DNA of 31,944 nucleotides from Rhodospirillales bacterium (GCA_026193355.1 JAPHTL010000053.1:1-31944); one strand, 5' to 3'; counted from the stretch's first letter, positions 1 through 8,939 are shown. Program-made: numbers and translations. Notes: generated by a model not told the origin, from the letters alone.

Positions 1-48
1 GACAACGCGCAAAAAGCGCAAACTGACAACGCGCAAAAAGCGCAAACC
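1..48. repeat. Two tandem 24-base units upstream of nifJ
   Basis: Bases 1-24 and 25-48 are the same 24-base unit with one difference at the last base. Each unit contains GCGCAAAAAGCGC, whose GCGC arms can pair around the A-tract. The array begins at the window edge, so more copies may lie to the left. It ends 15 bases before the nifJ ATG, so it lies in the promoter or 5' leader. Regulator sites or a simple tandem expansion are both possible. Confidence 0.85.
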
Positions 49-63
49 AAAGAGGACAGCAGA

Positions 64-3000
64 ATGGCCCAGAAGAGGCATATGATCACCGTGGACGGCA
101 ATGAAGGCGTGACCTCGGTTGCCTATCGAAGCAGTGAAGTGATCGCCATCTACCCCATCACGCCATCGTCAACGATGGGTGAGGTCGCCGATGAACGGGC
201 GGCGGCGGGTCTGCTGAATGTCTTTGGCGAGGTTCCCGGTATTACGGAAATGCAGTCCGAGGCCGGGGCCATCGGCGCCTGTCATGGCGCATTGCAGTCC
301 GGCGCGCTGGTGACGACGTTCACCGCGTCGCAGGGTCTGCTGCTGATGATTCCTAACATGTTCAAGATCGCGGGCGAACTGACGCCGTTCTGCATGCATG
401 TTTCTGCGCGGACAGTGGCGACCCACGCGCTGTCGATTTTCGGCGATCAGTCGGACGTGATGTCGTGCCGGCAGACGGGCTTCGCCATGCTGGCGTCGAA
501 TTCCGTCCAGGAAGCCCACGACATGGCTTGCATCGGGCATGCTGCGACATTGCAGGCCCGCATCCCTTTCCTTCATTTCTTCGACGGGTTCAGGACGTCG
601 TCCGAGGTGGGCAAGATCGAGGAACTGACAGACGACGACCTGCGCCACATGATGCCCGACGAACTGGTTGCCGCGCATCGCCGCCGCGCCCTTTCGCCCG
701 ATCATCCGGTCCTGCGCGGGGCCAGCCAGAATCCCGATACATTCTTCCAGATGCAGGAATCGCGGAACGGATTCTACGATGCCTGCCCAGGCATCGTTCA
801 GGAAACGATGGACAAGTTCGCCTCCATGACGGGGCGGCGCTACAACCTGTTCGACTATCACGGCGATCCGGACGCGGATCGGATCGTGATCCTGATGGGA
901 TCGGGCGCGGAAGCAGTGCACGAAACCGTGGATTACATGAATGCGCAGGGGGAAAAGGTCGGCGTTCTGAAGGTTCGTCTGTTTCGCCCCTTCTCGCTTG
1001 ATCATTTCATTTCCGCACTTCCCGCCAGCGTTCGTTCCATCGCGGTTCTGGACCGCACAAAGGAATGCGGGGCGTTGGGCGAGCCGTTGTATCAGGATGT
1101 GGTCACGGCGCTTGCGCAGGCCAGGGCGCGGGGCCAACGCGCGGCGGCGGCTGACCCCGTCGTCATCGGCGGGCGTTACGGCCTGTCGTCCAAGGAATTC
1201 AATCCGGCCATGGTGAAAGCGGTGTTCGACGAACTGCGCAAGGACGATCCCAAGCGCACATTCACCGTCGGCATTGTCGACGACGTGTCCCACCTGTCCC
1301 TCGACGTCGACGAAAGCTTCGATATCGAACCCGACAGCGTCAAACGCGCGGTGTTCTGGGGTCTGGGTGCGGACGGTACGGTCGGCGCCAACAAGAACTC
1401 CATCAAGATCATCGCCGAAAATACCGATAACTACGGGCAGGGTTACTTCGTCTACGACTCGAAGAAGTCCGGCGGCTACACCGTGTCCCACGTGCGCTTT
1501 GGCAAGGATCTGATCCATTCCACCTATCTGATCAAGAAGTCCGACTTCGTCGCCTGTCACCAGTTTGTCCTGCTGGAAAAATACGATGTCCTCGAAACGG
1601 CGCGGGAAGGAGCGACGTTCCTGCTCAATGCGCCATTCCCGACGGATCAGGTCTGGGACAAGCTGCCTCGGTCCGTCCAGCAGGAGATCATCGACAAGAA
1701 GGTCAAGGTCTATACCATCGACGCGCTGAAGGTGGCGCAGGAAGCGGGCATGGGCCGCCGGATCAATACGGTCATGCAGACCTGCTACTTCGCGATTTCG
1801 GGCGTTTTGCCGCGTGACGAAGCCATCGAACAGATCAAGAAGTCGATCGAAAAGACCTATCGCCTGAAAGGCGCGGACGTCGTCCAGAAAAATTTCGAGG
1901 CGGTGGACGCCACGCTGGCCAACCTTCATGAAATCGAAGTGCCTCAGACGGCGACGGCCAACCACGACATGCCGCCGATCGTTCCCGACCATGCGCCGGA
2001 CATGGTGAAGAAGGTCACGGCCCTGATGCTGTCGGACAAGGGTAATCTGCTGCCGGTCAGCGCGTTTCCGCTGGACGGCACCTGGCCGACGGCCACCGCG
2101 CAGTACGAAAAGCGCAACCTCGCTTCCGAAATCCCCGTGTGGATCCCGGAGCTTTGCATCCAGTGCAACAAGTGCGCGATGGTCTGTCCGCACGCCGCCA
2201 TTCGGGTGAAGACCTTTGAGCCGGCGCAAGTGGAAGACGCGCCGCCGACCTTCCAGCACATGAAATACAAGGGCAAGGAATTCGGCCCCGATGCGCTCTA
2301 TTCGGTGCAGGTCGCGCCAGAGGATTGCACGGGTTGCAAGCTTTGCGTCCGCGTCTGTCCGGGCAAGGACAAGAAGGATCCCGATCGCCTTTCGCTGGAA
2401 ATGGCGCCGCAACTGCCGCTGCGTGAGCAGGAGAAGAAGAATTTCGAATTCTTCCTTGAGTTGCCGGAAGTCGATCGCACGCTTCTGAAAAGCAACGTCA
2501 AGATGACGCAGTTCGCACGCCCGCTGATCGAATTTTCCGGCGCCTGCGTCGGCTGCGGCGAAACGCCTTATCTGAAACTGATGACCCAGATGTACGGCGA
2601 TCGCGCCATGATCGCCAACGCCACGGGTTGCTCATCGATCTTCGGCGGCAACCTGCCGACCACGCCCTACTGCAAGGATGAAGATGGGCGCGGTCCTGCG
2701 TGGTGCAACTCCCTGTTCGAGGACAATGCCGAATTTGGTCTGGGCTACAGGCTGGCCGTCGATCAGCATCGGGGGCTTGGCATCCAGATGCTCAAGCGCC
2801 TGTCCCCGCAGGTCGGCGAAAGCCTCGTTGAGGAAATCGTCGCCAATGCGTTCAAGCACGAAGAAGTCGAAATCGCTGCGCAGCGCAAAAGAATCGAAGT
2901 GCTGAAAGAACGGCTGAAGACGATCGGCGGGCCGGACGCAATGCACCTGTTCGAGGTCGCCGATTACCTCGTGCACAAAAGCGTCTGGATCGTCGGCGGT

Positions 3001-3663
3001 GACGGATGGGCCTACGACATCGGGTATGGCGGCCTTGATCATGTTCTCGCCACCGGCAAGGAACTGAATGTTCTGGTCATGGACACCGAGGTTTATTCCA
3101 ACACCGGCGGGCAACAATCGAAGGCGACGTCCATCGGTGCGGCGGCGAAGTTCGCCGTTGCGGGAAAATCGCAGCCCAAGAAAGACCTTGGCCTGATGGC
3201 GATGGCGTACGGCAACGTCTATGTCGCTTCTGTCGCCTTTGGGGCGCGCGATGCACAGACCGTGCGCGCCTTCGAGGAAGCCGAAAGCTATCGTGGCACA
3301 TCGCTGATCATCGCCTATTCGAACTGTATCGCGCATGGTTACGACATGGCCGATGCGCTGGACCAGCATACGCGGGCGGTCACCAGCGGTTACTGGCCGC
3401 TTTATCGCTACGATCCGCGTCGTCTGGGAACCGGCGAAGCGCCGCTGATCCTCGATTCAAAGGCGCCATCGACGCCATTGCGCGATTACATGGAATTCGA
3501 AACGCGCTTCCGGTCGGTGAAAATTCAGGATCCGGACCGGTTCTCGATGCTGGTCGATTCGGCGGAGAAGGACATCCGGCGCCGTTACGCGCTTTACGAA
3601 CAGCTTGCCGGGTTCAAGCTTGATCCCATAGATGGGGGCGATCAGGCGAAAGCTGCCGAATAA
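64..3663 (+). CDS. nifJ: Pyruvate:ferredoxin (flavodoxin) oxidoreductase, single-chain
   Basis: This 1199-residue protein oxidises pyruvate with CoA to acetyl-CoA and CO2 and passes electrons to ferredoxin or flavodoxin in the cytoplasm; the reaction can run in reverse. All domains of the one-chain enzyme are present at its usual length. The N-terminal pyrimidine-binding domain carries AIYPITPSSTMGE near residue 30. A gamma domain lies around residues 430-630. Two 4Fe-4S motifs follow (C698, C701, C704, C708 and C755, C758, C761, C765). The C-terminal TPP domain has C828 and C831 for the proximal cluster and GGDGWAYDIGYGG from residue 978. The start is supported by AGAGGA about ten bases upstream. 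A strong terminator follows, so it is probably transcribed alone. The identification is firm; whether it serves fermentation, nitrogen fixation or reductive carbon fixation cannot be read from the sequence. Confidence 0.97.
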   Translation: MAQKRHMITVDGNEGVTSVAYRSSEVIAIYPITPSSTMGEVADERAAAGLLNVFGEVPGITEMQSEAGAIGACHGALQSGALVTTFTASQGLLLMIPNMFKIAGELTPFCMHVSARTVATHALSIFGDQSDVMSCRQTGFAMLASNSVQEAHDMACIGHAATLQARIPFLHFFDGFRTSSEVGKIEELTDDDLRHMMPDELVAAHRRRALSPDHPVLRGASQNPDTFFQMQESRNGFYDACPGIVQETMDKFASMTGRRYNLFDYHGDPDADRIVILMGSGAEAVHETVDYMNAQGEKVGVLKVRLFRPFSLDHFISALPASVRSIAVLDRTKECGALGEPLYQDVVTALAQARARGQRAAAADPVVIGGRYGLSSKEFNPAMVKAVFDELRKDDPKRTFTVGIVDDVSHLSLDVDESFDIEPDSVKRAVFWGLGADGTVGANKNSIKIIAENTDNYGQGYFVYDSKKSGGYTVSHVRFGKDLIHSTYLIKKSDFVACHQFVLLEKYDVLETAREGATFLLNAPFPTDQVWDKLPRSVQQEIIDKKVKVYTIDALKVAQEAGMGRRINTVMQTCYFAISGVLPRDEAIEQIKKSIEKTYRLKGADVVQKNFEAVDATLANLHEIEVPQTATANHDMPPIVPDHAPDMVKKVTALMLSDKGNLLPVSAFPLDGTWPTATAQYEKRNLASEIPVWIPELCIQCNKCAMVCPHAAIRVKTFEPAQVEDAPPTFQHMKYKGKEFGPDALYSVQVAPEDCTGCKLCVRVCPGKDKKDPDRLSLEMAPQLPLREQEKKNFEFFLELPEVDRTLLKSNVKMTQFARPLIEFSGACVGCGETPYLKLMTQMYGDRAMIANATGCSSIFGGNLPTTPYCKDEDGRGPAWCNSLFEDNAEFGLGYRLAVDQHRGLGIQMLKRLSPQVGESLVEEIVANAFKHEEVEIAAQRKRIEVLKERLKTIGGPDAMHLFEVADYLVHKSVWIVGGDGWAYDIGYGGLDHVLATGKELNVLVMDTEVYSNTGGQQSKATSIGAAAKFAVAGKSQPKKDLGLMAMAYGNVYVASVAFGARDAQTVRAFEEAESYRGTSLIIAYSNCIAHGYDMADALDQHTRAVTSGYWPLYRYDPRRLGTGEAPLILDSKAPSTPLRDYMEFETRFRSVKIQDPDRFSMLVDSAEKDIRRRYALYEQLAGFKLDPIDGGDQAKAAE

Positions 3664-3684
3664 GCCCTGCGGATATACAAGCAA

Positions 3685-3726
3685 GGAAAGGGTGTTGCCA
3701 TTGGGTGACGCCCTTTCCGCTTTTTT
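3685..3726 (+). terminator. Rho-independent terminator of nifJ
   Basis: GGAAAGGGTGTT pairs with GGTGACGCCCTTTCC-side bases, including an uninterrupted GGAAAGGG/CCCTTTCC stem extended by G-T and A-T pairs. It is followed by GC and six T. It lies 21 bases after the nifJ stop. Confidence 0.9.
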
Positions 3727-3750
3727 ACTTACCGATTGCGGGGGGGGATG

Positions 3751-3776
3751 ACGGCGGTTAAGGTGCGGCCCGCCGT
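3751..3776. other. Inverted repeat before the 3-hydroxyacyl-CoA dehydrogenase gene
   Basis: ACGGCGG (3751-3757) and CCGCCGT (3770-3776) form a perfect 7-base stem with a 12-base loop. It sits about 30 bases before the next start codon, just after a run of nine G. It could be a leader hairpin or an operator. There is no T-tract, so a second terminator is unlikely. Confidence 0.4.
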
Positions 3777-3808
3777 TAAGAATACAATCGTATGCAGGAG
3801 AATAATCG

Positions 3809-5137
3809 ATGAGGGAAATCCGGTCCGTCGCTGTTCTGGGCAGTGGAACCATGGGTCTCGGGATTGCGGCGCTTTGCGCAAACCGTGGAATCCCGGTATT
3901 GCTGCTTGATGTCGCATCGGAAGGCGGCAACCGCAACGCGGTGGCCGAAAAGGCGCTGGAGCGTATGCAGTCCATTCGCCCGCCCGCCCTCGATGACCCC
4001 GAAAACGTCCGGCACATCAAAACCGGAAACTTCGATGACGACCTTGCGCGGATATCTGAATGCGACTGGGTCTGCGAAGCCATCGTCGAGGATCTGGCGG
4101 TCAAGCGGGCGTTTTTCCAGAAGCTCGAACCCTTGCGCCGGGATGGCTCCATCGTCACGACAAACACATCGGGGATTCCGCTGCGCGCCATCTGCGAGGG
4201 GATGGGGGAACGCTTCCGCCGTGACATCGCCGTCACCCATTTTTTCAATCCCGTCAACATCATGAAGTTGCTGGAACTTGTGCCGGGTGAAGACACCGAC
4301 CCCGAAGTCATGTCTGCGCTTTCGCAGTTCTGCGGTGGGCTGCTGGGCAAGGGCGTGGTTTATGCCAAGGACACGGTCAATTTCATCGGCAACCGAATCG
4401 GGTGCTTCTGGATGCTTTCGGGTCTTCACATGGCGCGCGCGGCGCGGATCAATGATGGCCTGACGGCGGAAACGGTCGATGCGCTGATGAGTGCGCCCGT
4501 GGGCCTGCCCGGCACCGGATTGTATGGCCTGATCGACCTGATCGGTCTGGATGTCATGGACTTTGTGGGCAAAAACCTGGATGTCAACCTGCCTGCCGGT
4601 GACGCGGGCAGGGCCTATACCGTGTTTCCGCCAGAAGAGGCTGCAATGCTGGCGCGCGGTCAGCTTGGCCGCAAGACGGGCGGCGGCTTCTACAAACTGG
4701 TCAAGCACTCGGACGGCAGCAAAAGCAAGGAAACCTTCGATCTAGGCGCGCAGGAATGGCGCGCCGCCGAAGAAATTTCCCTCAATGCGATTCACACCGA
4801 TCTTGGCAGTCTGGTCTTCGCACAGGACGCCGAGGGGCGTTTTGCCTGGGACCTGATGGTGGGAACCCTTTGTTATGCCGCCGACCTCGTCCCCGAGATA
4901 TCCGACGATATCGTCAATATCGATCGCGCCATGCGCTGGGGCTTCGCCTGGTCGAAGGGGCCGTTCGAAATGCTTGATGCGATCGGTCCCCTCAGGGTTG
5001 TCGAGCGGCTCGAACGGGAAGGCCGCCCGGTTCCCGCCATGCTTTCCGTCCTTCGCGCCGCGGGGAAAGGGCATTTCTACGTCGATGACGGTGCGCGGTA
5101 CCTCGGCAGGGACGGCGCCTATCACGCGGTGCCGTAG
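3809..5137 (+). CDS. 3-hydroxyacyl-CoA dehydrogenase without crotonase domain
   Basis: This 442-residue NAD-dependent dehydrogenase would convert 3-hydroxyacyl-CoA to 3-oxoacyl-CoA in fatty-acid or related acyl-CoA breakdown. The Rossmann motif GSGTMG is at residues 11-16. The catalytic His lies in VTHFFNP (H144) and the conserved Asn in NRIG (N195). A second C-terminal 3HCDH-type helical domain covers roughly residues 345-430. From memory of the family, close alphaproteobacterial relatives are about 770-800 residues, with an enoyl-CoA hydratase domain after the YHxVP segment. This protein stops exactly there (YHAVP, then TAG), so it looks like the dehydrogenase half only. AGGAG lies about eight bases before the ATG. 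The diguanylate cyclase gene follows after 26 bases and may be co-transcribed. Confidence 0.9.
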   Translation: MREIRSVAVLGSGTMGLGIAALCANRGIPVLLLDVASEGGNRNAVAEKALERMQSIRPPALDDPENVRHIKTGNFDDDLARISECDWVCEAIVEDLAVKRAFFQKLEPLRRDGSIVTTNTSGIPLRAICEGMGERFRRDIAVTHFFNPVNIMKLLELVPGEDTDPEVMSALSQFCGGLLGKGVVYAKDTVNFIGNRIGCFWMLSGLHMARAARINDGLTAETVDALMSAPVGLPGTGLYGLIDLIGLDVMDFVGKNLDVNLPAGDAGRAYTVFPPEEAAMLARGQLGRKTGGGFYKLVKHSDGSKSKETFDLGAQEWRAAEEISLNAIHTDLGSLVFAQDAEGRFAWDLMVGTLCYAADLVPEISDDIVNIDRAMRWGFAWSKGPFEMLDAIGPLRVVERLEREGRPVPAMLSVLRAAGKGHFYVDDGARYLGRDGAYHAVP

Positions 5138-5163
5138 CGGTTTTCGAAGAAGGAGCAAGCCCG

Positions 5164-5985
5164 ATGAGCCAAATGCGGGAGAAGCTTCAGAAAAGCGTCG
5201 TTTCGCTTGACGATGCAGCAGGGCGTATCCGAAGCGGACTCGGAACGCTTATGCAGCTTGTCGAGGAGATCGAGACGGAGAACAAGGGCGTATTTTTCCG
5301 CGCCGAATCACCGGACGCCACGCAGGAGGAAAAGGCCGCCATAAGCGCCCTGCGACAACTTGTCGCCCAGATCGGGAGCGAGGTGGACGGTTTTGCTTCC
5401 CTCGGCCATCAGTTCGAGGAACGGCTCGACAAATCGACCGAGGAGATCAAGCAGTTAAGTGACCAGCTGGAGGTCGTATCGCTTGAAGCCTCTCTTGATC
5501 CATTGACCGGTATCGCCAACCGGCGACAGTTTGAACGCGCGCTTCAGGGCTGCTTCGATTCCATTGAGGATCAGGATGGCAGGCTTTCTGTTCTCATGGG
5601 GGATGTGGATCGTTTCAAGACAATCAACGACACCTATGGCCATCGGATCGGCGATCATGTCCTGCGGCTTGTCGCCCAGGTGCACAAGGGCAAGCTTCGC
5701 GGCAATGATCTTGTTTCCCGATGGGGCGGCGATGAATTTGCGGTGATTCTGCCGGAAACCGAATTGGCGAATGCCATGAAGGTTGCTGAAAACATCCGGA
5801 CAGCCCTTTCTTCGCGGGTGGTGCGCAACAAGGAAACGAACGAGGCGCTGGGAAAGATAACGATGTCCATCGGGGTCGCATCGTATGGCCCCTCTGATAC
5901 GCCCGAGACACTGACCCATCGCGCCGATGAGGCCTTGTTGCGGGCGAAGAACGATGGCCGGGACAGGGTCGTCGTCGCCGAATAG
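5164..5985 (+). CDS. Diguanylate cyclase (GGDEF) with I-site
   Basis: This 273-residue cytoplasmic protein should make cyclic di-GMP from two GTP. The C-terminal GGDEF domain covers about residues 110-270, with the signature intact at G188-F192. The allosteric inhibition motif RGND (R179-D182) lies exactly five residues upstream, so product inhibition is expected. The first ~105 residues contain no membrane segment or known sensor that I recognise; they look helical and partly coiled-coil (for example residues 70-105). AGAAGGAG precedes the ATG. The gene sits 26 bases after the dehydrogenase gene and is followed by a 319-base gap. What the N-terminus senses is unknown. Confidence 0.93.
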   Translation: MSQMREKLQKSVVSLDDAAGRIRSGLGTLMQLVEEIETENKGVFFRAESPDATQEEKAAISALRQLVAQIGSEVDGFASLGHQFEERLDKSTEEIKQLSDQLEVVSLEASLDPLTGIANRRQFERALQGCFDSIEDQDGRLSVLMGDVDRFKTINDTYGHRIGDHVLRLVAQVHKGKLRGNDLVSRWGGDEFAVILPETELANAMKVAENIRTALSSRVVRNKETNEALGKITMSIGVASYGPSDTPETLTHRADEALLRAKNDGRDRVVVAE

Positions 5986-6304
5986 GCCTGCGTGCATGCG
6001 TTGCCGCTTTCCGTTAATGCAAGTACGAAGCGGATAATGTTGCAAATAAACAAAACAAGGTGGTTTTTTGCCATTCTGGACCATTTCGCTGTTGCGGAAT
6101 AATTCGACTGGTCTAAGCTACCCGAACGGGCAGGTAGGCCTGTGGAAGAAACGGGGAAGGCACGGTTTCTTAATAAGTTTTCCGTCATAATTGGGCCGTA
6201 GCCGCCTGGCATATCGCGCTTTATCCAAAATGGTGCGTTGCGTTGTGGTCGGCCCGATTGTCGGAAATGGAGAGGCCTTCCTCCAGGACCGGAGAAGGTG
6301 ACGA
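5986..6304. other. Intergenic region upstream of korAB
   Basis: This 319-base gap contains no convincing gene. It holds an inverted repeat AAGAAAC/GTTTCTT (6146-6152 and 6165-6171) and CCCGAACGGG at 6121-6130. TTGCAAATAAACAA at 6040-6053 has the TTG-N8-CAA spacing of Fnr/Dnr sites but poor inner bases. GATAAT at 6033-6038 and CATAAT at 6186-6191 are -10-like without good -35 partners. The korAB promoter is presumably here, but I cannot place it. GGAGAAGG just before 6305 is the korA ribosome site. Confidence 0.5.
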
Positions 6305-8029
6305 ATGTCGTCAAATACCGTTTCTATTGCCATAACTGGCGCCGGCGGCGCCGGTGTCATGACCGCCGGACAATCACTCCTCGACGCCGCGGCGAAGGCC
6401 GGCTGGTATGGGTTGATGACCCGATCGTCCGGCCCGCAGATCAGGGGCGGCGAAGCTGCCGCATTTCTGCGGCTGTCTCCGCGACCGGTCGGTTGTCCCG
6501 ATGATCGCTACGACGTTCTTTTCGCTTTCGACTGGATGAATGTGGAGCGCTTTTCGGCGGAAATTCCGCTTGATGAGAAAAGCGTCATTATCTGCGACGC
6601 CGCTGCCGGCGACGCGCCGGAGGTGATGACTAAATCCGGCGCAAGGCTCGTTTCCCTTCCCTTGAAGGATACCGTGAAAAGTATTCCCGGCGGTCGTGTG
6701 AACATGATCGGTCTGGGCATTCTTGCGGCCCTTTCCGGGGTGCCGATGAAGGCTGTTGATGCGGTCGTCGACGATGCCCTGGCGCGCAAGGGGAAGGAGG
6801 CGCTGGCCGCAAGCAAAGCTGGCGTTCAGGCAGGGTTTGAGATGGCCAAGGCCATCAATGTCGACGAAATTGCGCTGGATGCGTCCGGTGGTTCGGAAAA
6901 GGGCCGTTGGAGCATCAGCGGGAACGAGGCCGCAGGATGCGGGGCGATCAGGGGCGGGGTGCGGTTCGTGGCCGCCTATCCGATTACACCGGCGACCGAA
7001 ATCCTGGAGTGGCTGGCTCCCAATCTTGAAAAGGTCGGCGGGACCCTGGTCCAGGCCGAGGATGAACTGGCTTCGGTGAACATGATCATCGGCGGCTCCT
7101 TCGGCGGCAAACCGTCGTTGACCGCCACTTCCGGGCCGGGGCTGGCCCTGATGACGGAGGCCATTGGCCTTTCCGTCGCTTCCGAGACCCCGATTGTCAT
7201 CGTCAACGTCATGCGCGGTGGCCCGTCGACCGGTATTCCGACAAAGTCCGAGCAAAGCGATCTGAATATTGCGCTTAACGGCCTGCATGGCGATGCGCCG
7301 CATATCGTCACGGCGGCGAACTCGATCGCGGATTGCCTGTCGACGACGCAATGGACCGTTCATCTTTCCGAGAAGCTTCAGGCGGCGGCCATCGTCCTTT
7401 CCGACCAGTCGTTGGGCCAGTCCCGCGCGATCATCGATAAGCCGGTTGATTCCGGCCTGGTGGCCGAACGTGAAGTGGTTGCCGATGGCGTCAAGGATTA
7501 CAACCGTTATGCCGTCACGCCGTCGGGCGTTTCTCCGATGGCCATTCCCGGCACACGGGGCGGCGAATATGTTGCCGACGGCCTTGAACACAGCCCGCTG
7601 GGACGTCCATCCAGCGCGGCGGGGGACCACACCATCCAACTCGACAAGCGTGAACGGAAGCTCACGCAGTTTGACTTTGGTGATCGTTGGGCCGACGTCG
7701 ATGGCGATGGTGATCTTGTCGTGATCACCTGGGGTTCTTCGACCGCGCCCGCAGCCGAGGCCTGTGAGAGGGCGCGGGCCGAGGGCATCTCGACACGAAT
7801 GATCTCTCTTCGTCTTCTGACTCCCGCCCAGGCATCCCGACTGGAAGGGTTGCTCAAGGGGGTCAAGAAAATCCTGATTGTCGAGCAGAGCCATTCGAAG
7901 CAGTTTTACCGCTATCTGCGCGCCGAATACGATTTGCCGCACGATGCGGAAGTACGTGTCTTCAAAAGGCCCGGTCCCTTGCCGATACGACCGGGTGAGT
8001 TGTTGTCAGAAATCCGTTCCTGGAGTTGA
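6305..8029 (+). CDS. korA: 2-oxoacid (2-oxoglutarate):ferredoxin oxidoreductase, fused gamma-alpha subunit
   Basis: This 574-residue subunit, together with KorB, converts a 2-oxoacid plus CoA to acyl-CoA and CO2 and reduces ferredoxin. The gamma domain is N-terminal (about 1-190), with GAGGAGVMTAG near residue 12 and SSGPQIRGGEA near residue 46. The alpha domain follows, with AAYPITPATEILEWL near residue 222 and the signature GGPSTGIPTKSEQSD near 305. This gamma-alpha fusion with a separate small beta subunit is the layout of the two-subunit KorAB enzymes known to act on 2-oxoglutarate. Substrate is inferred from that resemblance. GGAGAAGG lies just upstream of the ATG. korB begins two bases after the stop, so translation is probably coupled. 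Confidence 0.93.
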   Translation: MSSNTVSIAITGAGGAGVMTAGQSLLDAAAKAGWYGLMTRSSGPQIRGGEAAAFLRLSPRPVGCPDDRYDVLFAFDWMNVERFSAEIPLDEKSVIICDAAAGDAPEVMTKSGARLVSLPLKDTVKSIPGGRVNMIGLGILAALSGVPMKAVDAVVDDALARKGKEALAASKAGVQAGFEMAKAINVDEIALDASGGSEKGRWSISGNEAAGCGAIRGGVRFVAAYPITPATEILEWLAPNLEKVGGTLVQAEDELASVNMIIGGSFGGKPSLTATSGPGLALMTEAIGLSVASETPIVIVNVMRGGPSTGIPTKSEQSDLNIALNGLHGDAPHIVTAANSIADCLSTTQWTVHLSEKLQAAAIVLSDQSLGQSRAIIDKPVDSGLVAEREVVADGVKDYNRYAVTPSGVSPMAIPGTRGGEYVADGLEHSPLGRPSSAAGDHTIQLDKRERKLTQFDFGDRWADVDGDGDLVVITWGSSTAPAAEACERARAEGISTRMISLRLLTPAQASRLEGLLKGVKKILIVEQSHSKQFYRYLRAEYDLPHDAEVRVFKRPGPLPIRPGELLSEIRSWS

Positions 8030-8031
8030 TC

Positions 8032-8865
8032 ATGGAAGCGTCAGCCGCACGTGCGATCCCCGCAAAGGACTACAAGTCGGATTACAAACCTGTCTGGTGC
8101 CCCGGATGTGGTGACTTTTCGGTTCTTTCGTCCATTACGAAGGCTTTCGCGGAGCTGGGGCTGCCGCGTGAGGAAACGGCCGTCATATCCGGCATCGGCT
8201 GTTCATCGCGGATCCCGGCATATACCAGCGTTTACGGGTTTCATGGCGTGCATGGCCGGGCCCTTGCGCTAGCTACGGGGCTGAAGGTTGCGCGGCCGGA
8301 ACTGACGGTCGTGGCGACGGGTGGCGACGGCGACGGTTTCTCGATCGGCGGCAACCACTTCCTTCATGCGGCCCGGCGAAACGCGGATATCACCTACGTG
8401 GTGATGGACAATCAGGTCTATGGAATGACGAAGGGTCAGGCCTCGCCGACCACGTCACCGGACTGGGAAAAAAGCAAGCTGACGCCCCATGGTACGGGGG
8501 TCAGCCCGTTCCAGCCGCTGGCGATTGCGCTTGCGTCTGGTGCGAACTATATCGCGCGCGGCTTCTCCGGCGATCCCAATGGCGTCGCCCGCCTGATCGC
8601 CGAAGCGATCCAGCATCCCGGCTTTTCGCTTGTTCAGGTTCTCAGCCCCTGCGTGACCTTCCGGCCCGAACAGCGGGACTGGAAGGAAATAACACGCGAG
8701 GCGACGGTTCCCTATACCGATGACACCGGGCGCGCCGCGCGTCGCCTGATGACGGACGACGGCTTCAACACGGGTGTGCTTTTCAAAGGGAATAGACCGA
8801 TCTATCAGCCGTCCCTCGAACAGTCATCGACCACGGAAGATCTGGAGCGGGCATTCCAGGTCTGA
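8032..8865 (+). CDS. korB: 2-oxoacid (2-oxoglutarate):ferredoxin oxidoreductase, beta subunit
   Basis: This 277-residue beta subunit carries thiamine diphosphate and a 4Fe-4S cluster. WCPGCGDFSVL near residue 21 and GIGCSSRIP near residue 51 supply cluster cysteines. The TPP motif GGDGDGFSIGGNH lies near residue 96, followed by VMDNQVYGMTKGQ. The further cysteine in SPCVTF near residue 203 fits the fourth cluster ligand. No ferredoxin-type subunit is fused or adjacent, as is typical of KorAB pairs. An in-frame TTG lies at 8026, but GGAG at 8022-8025 is correctly spaced only for the ATG at 8032, which I chose. It forms an operon with korA. Confidence 0.93.
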   Translation: MEASAARAIPAKDYKSDYKPVWCPGCGDFSVLSSITKAFAELGLPREETAVISGIGCSSRIPAYTSVYGFHGVHGRALALATGLKVARPELTVVATGGDGDGFSIGGNHFLHAARRNADITYVVMDNQVYGMTKGQASPTTSPDWEKSKLTPHGTGVSPFQPLAIALASGANYIARGFSGDPNGVARLIAEAIQHPGFSLVQVLSPCVTFRPEQRDWKEITREATVPYTDDTGRAARRLMTDDGFNTGVLFKGNRPIYQPSLEQSSTTEDLERAFQV

Positions 8866-8925
8866 CCCGGACACATATGTTGCATCCGTCCGCTGTGGAC
8901 TTCCGCGCAGGGGCCGGGCCGTGGT

Positions 8926-8939
8926 ATGACGTAGGTCAT
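8926..8939. promoter_or_regulatory. Palindrome over the start codon of the Crp/Fnr-type gene
   Basis: ATGAC-GTAG-GTCAT is a perfect 5+5 inverted repeat whose right arm contains the first two bases of the start codon. Bound protein would block transcription or translation initiation, so autoregulation by the encoded regulator is possible. It is not the TTGA-N6-TCAA form expected for Fnr/Dnr, so the link is tentative. Confidence 0.35.

Noticed and set aside
169..2412. A 747-codon open frame antisense to nifJ
   Set aside because: Its product is Arg/His-rich with no recognisable motif, and it mirrors a certain gene. Long antisense frames are expected in GC-rich coding DNA.
6040..6053. Fnr/Dnr site TTGCAAATAAACAA upstream of korA
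   Set aside because: Only the outer TTG and CAA match, the inner bases are wrong, and no promoter is placed next to it.
8026..8031. TTG start for korB giving an N-terminal MIM
   Set aside because: The GGAG at 8022-8025 abuts the TTG but is well spaced from the ATG at 8032.
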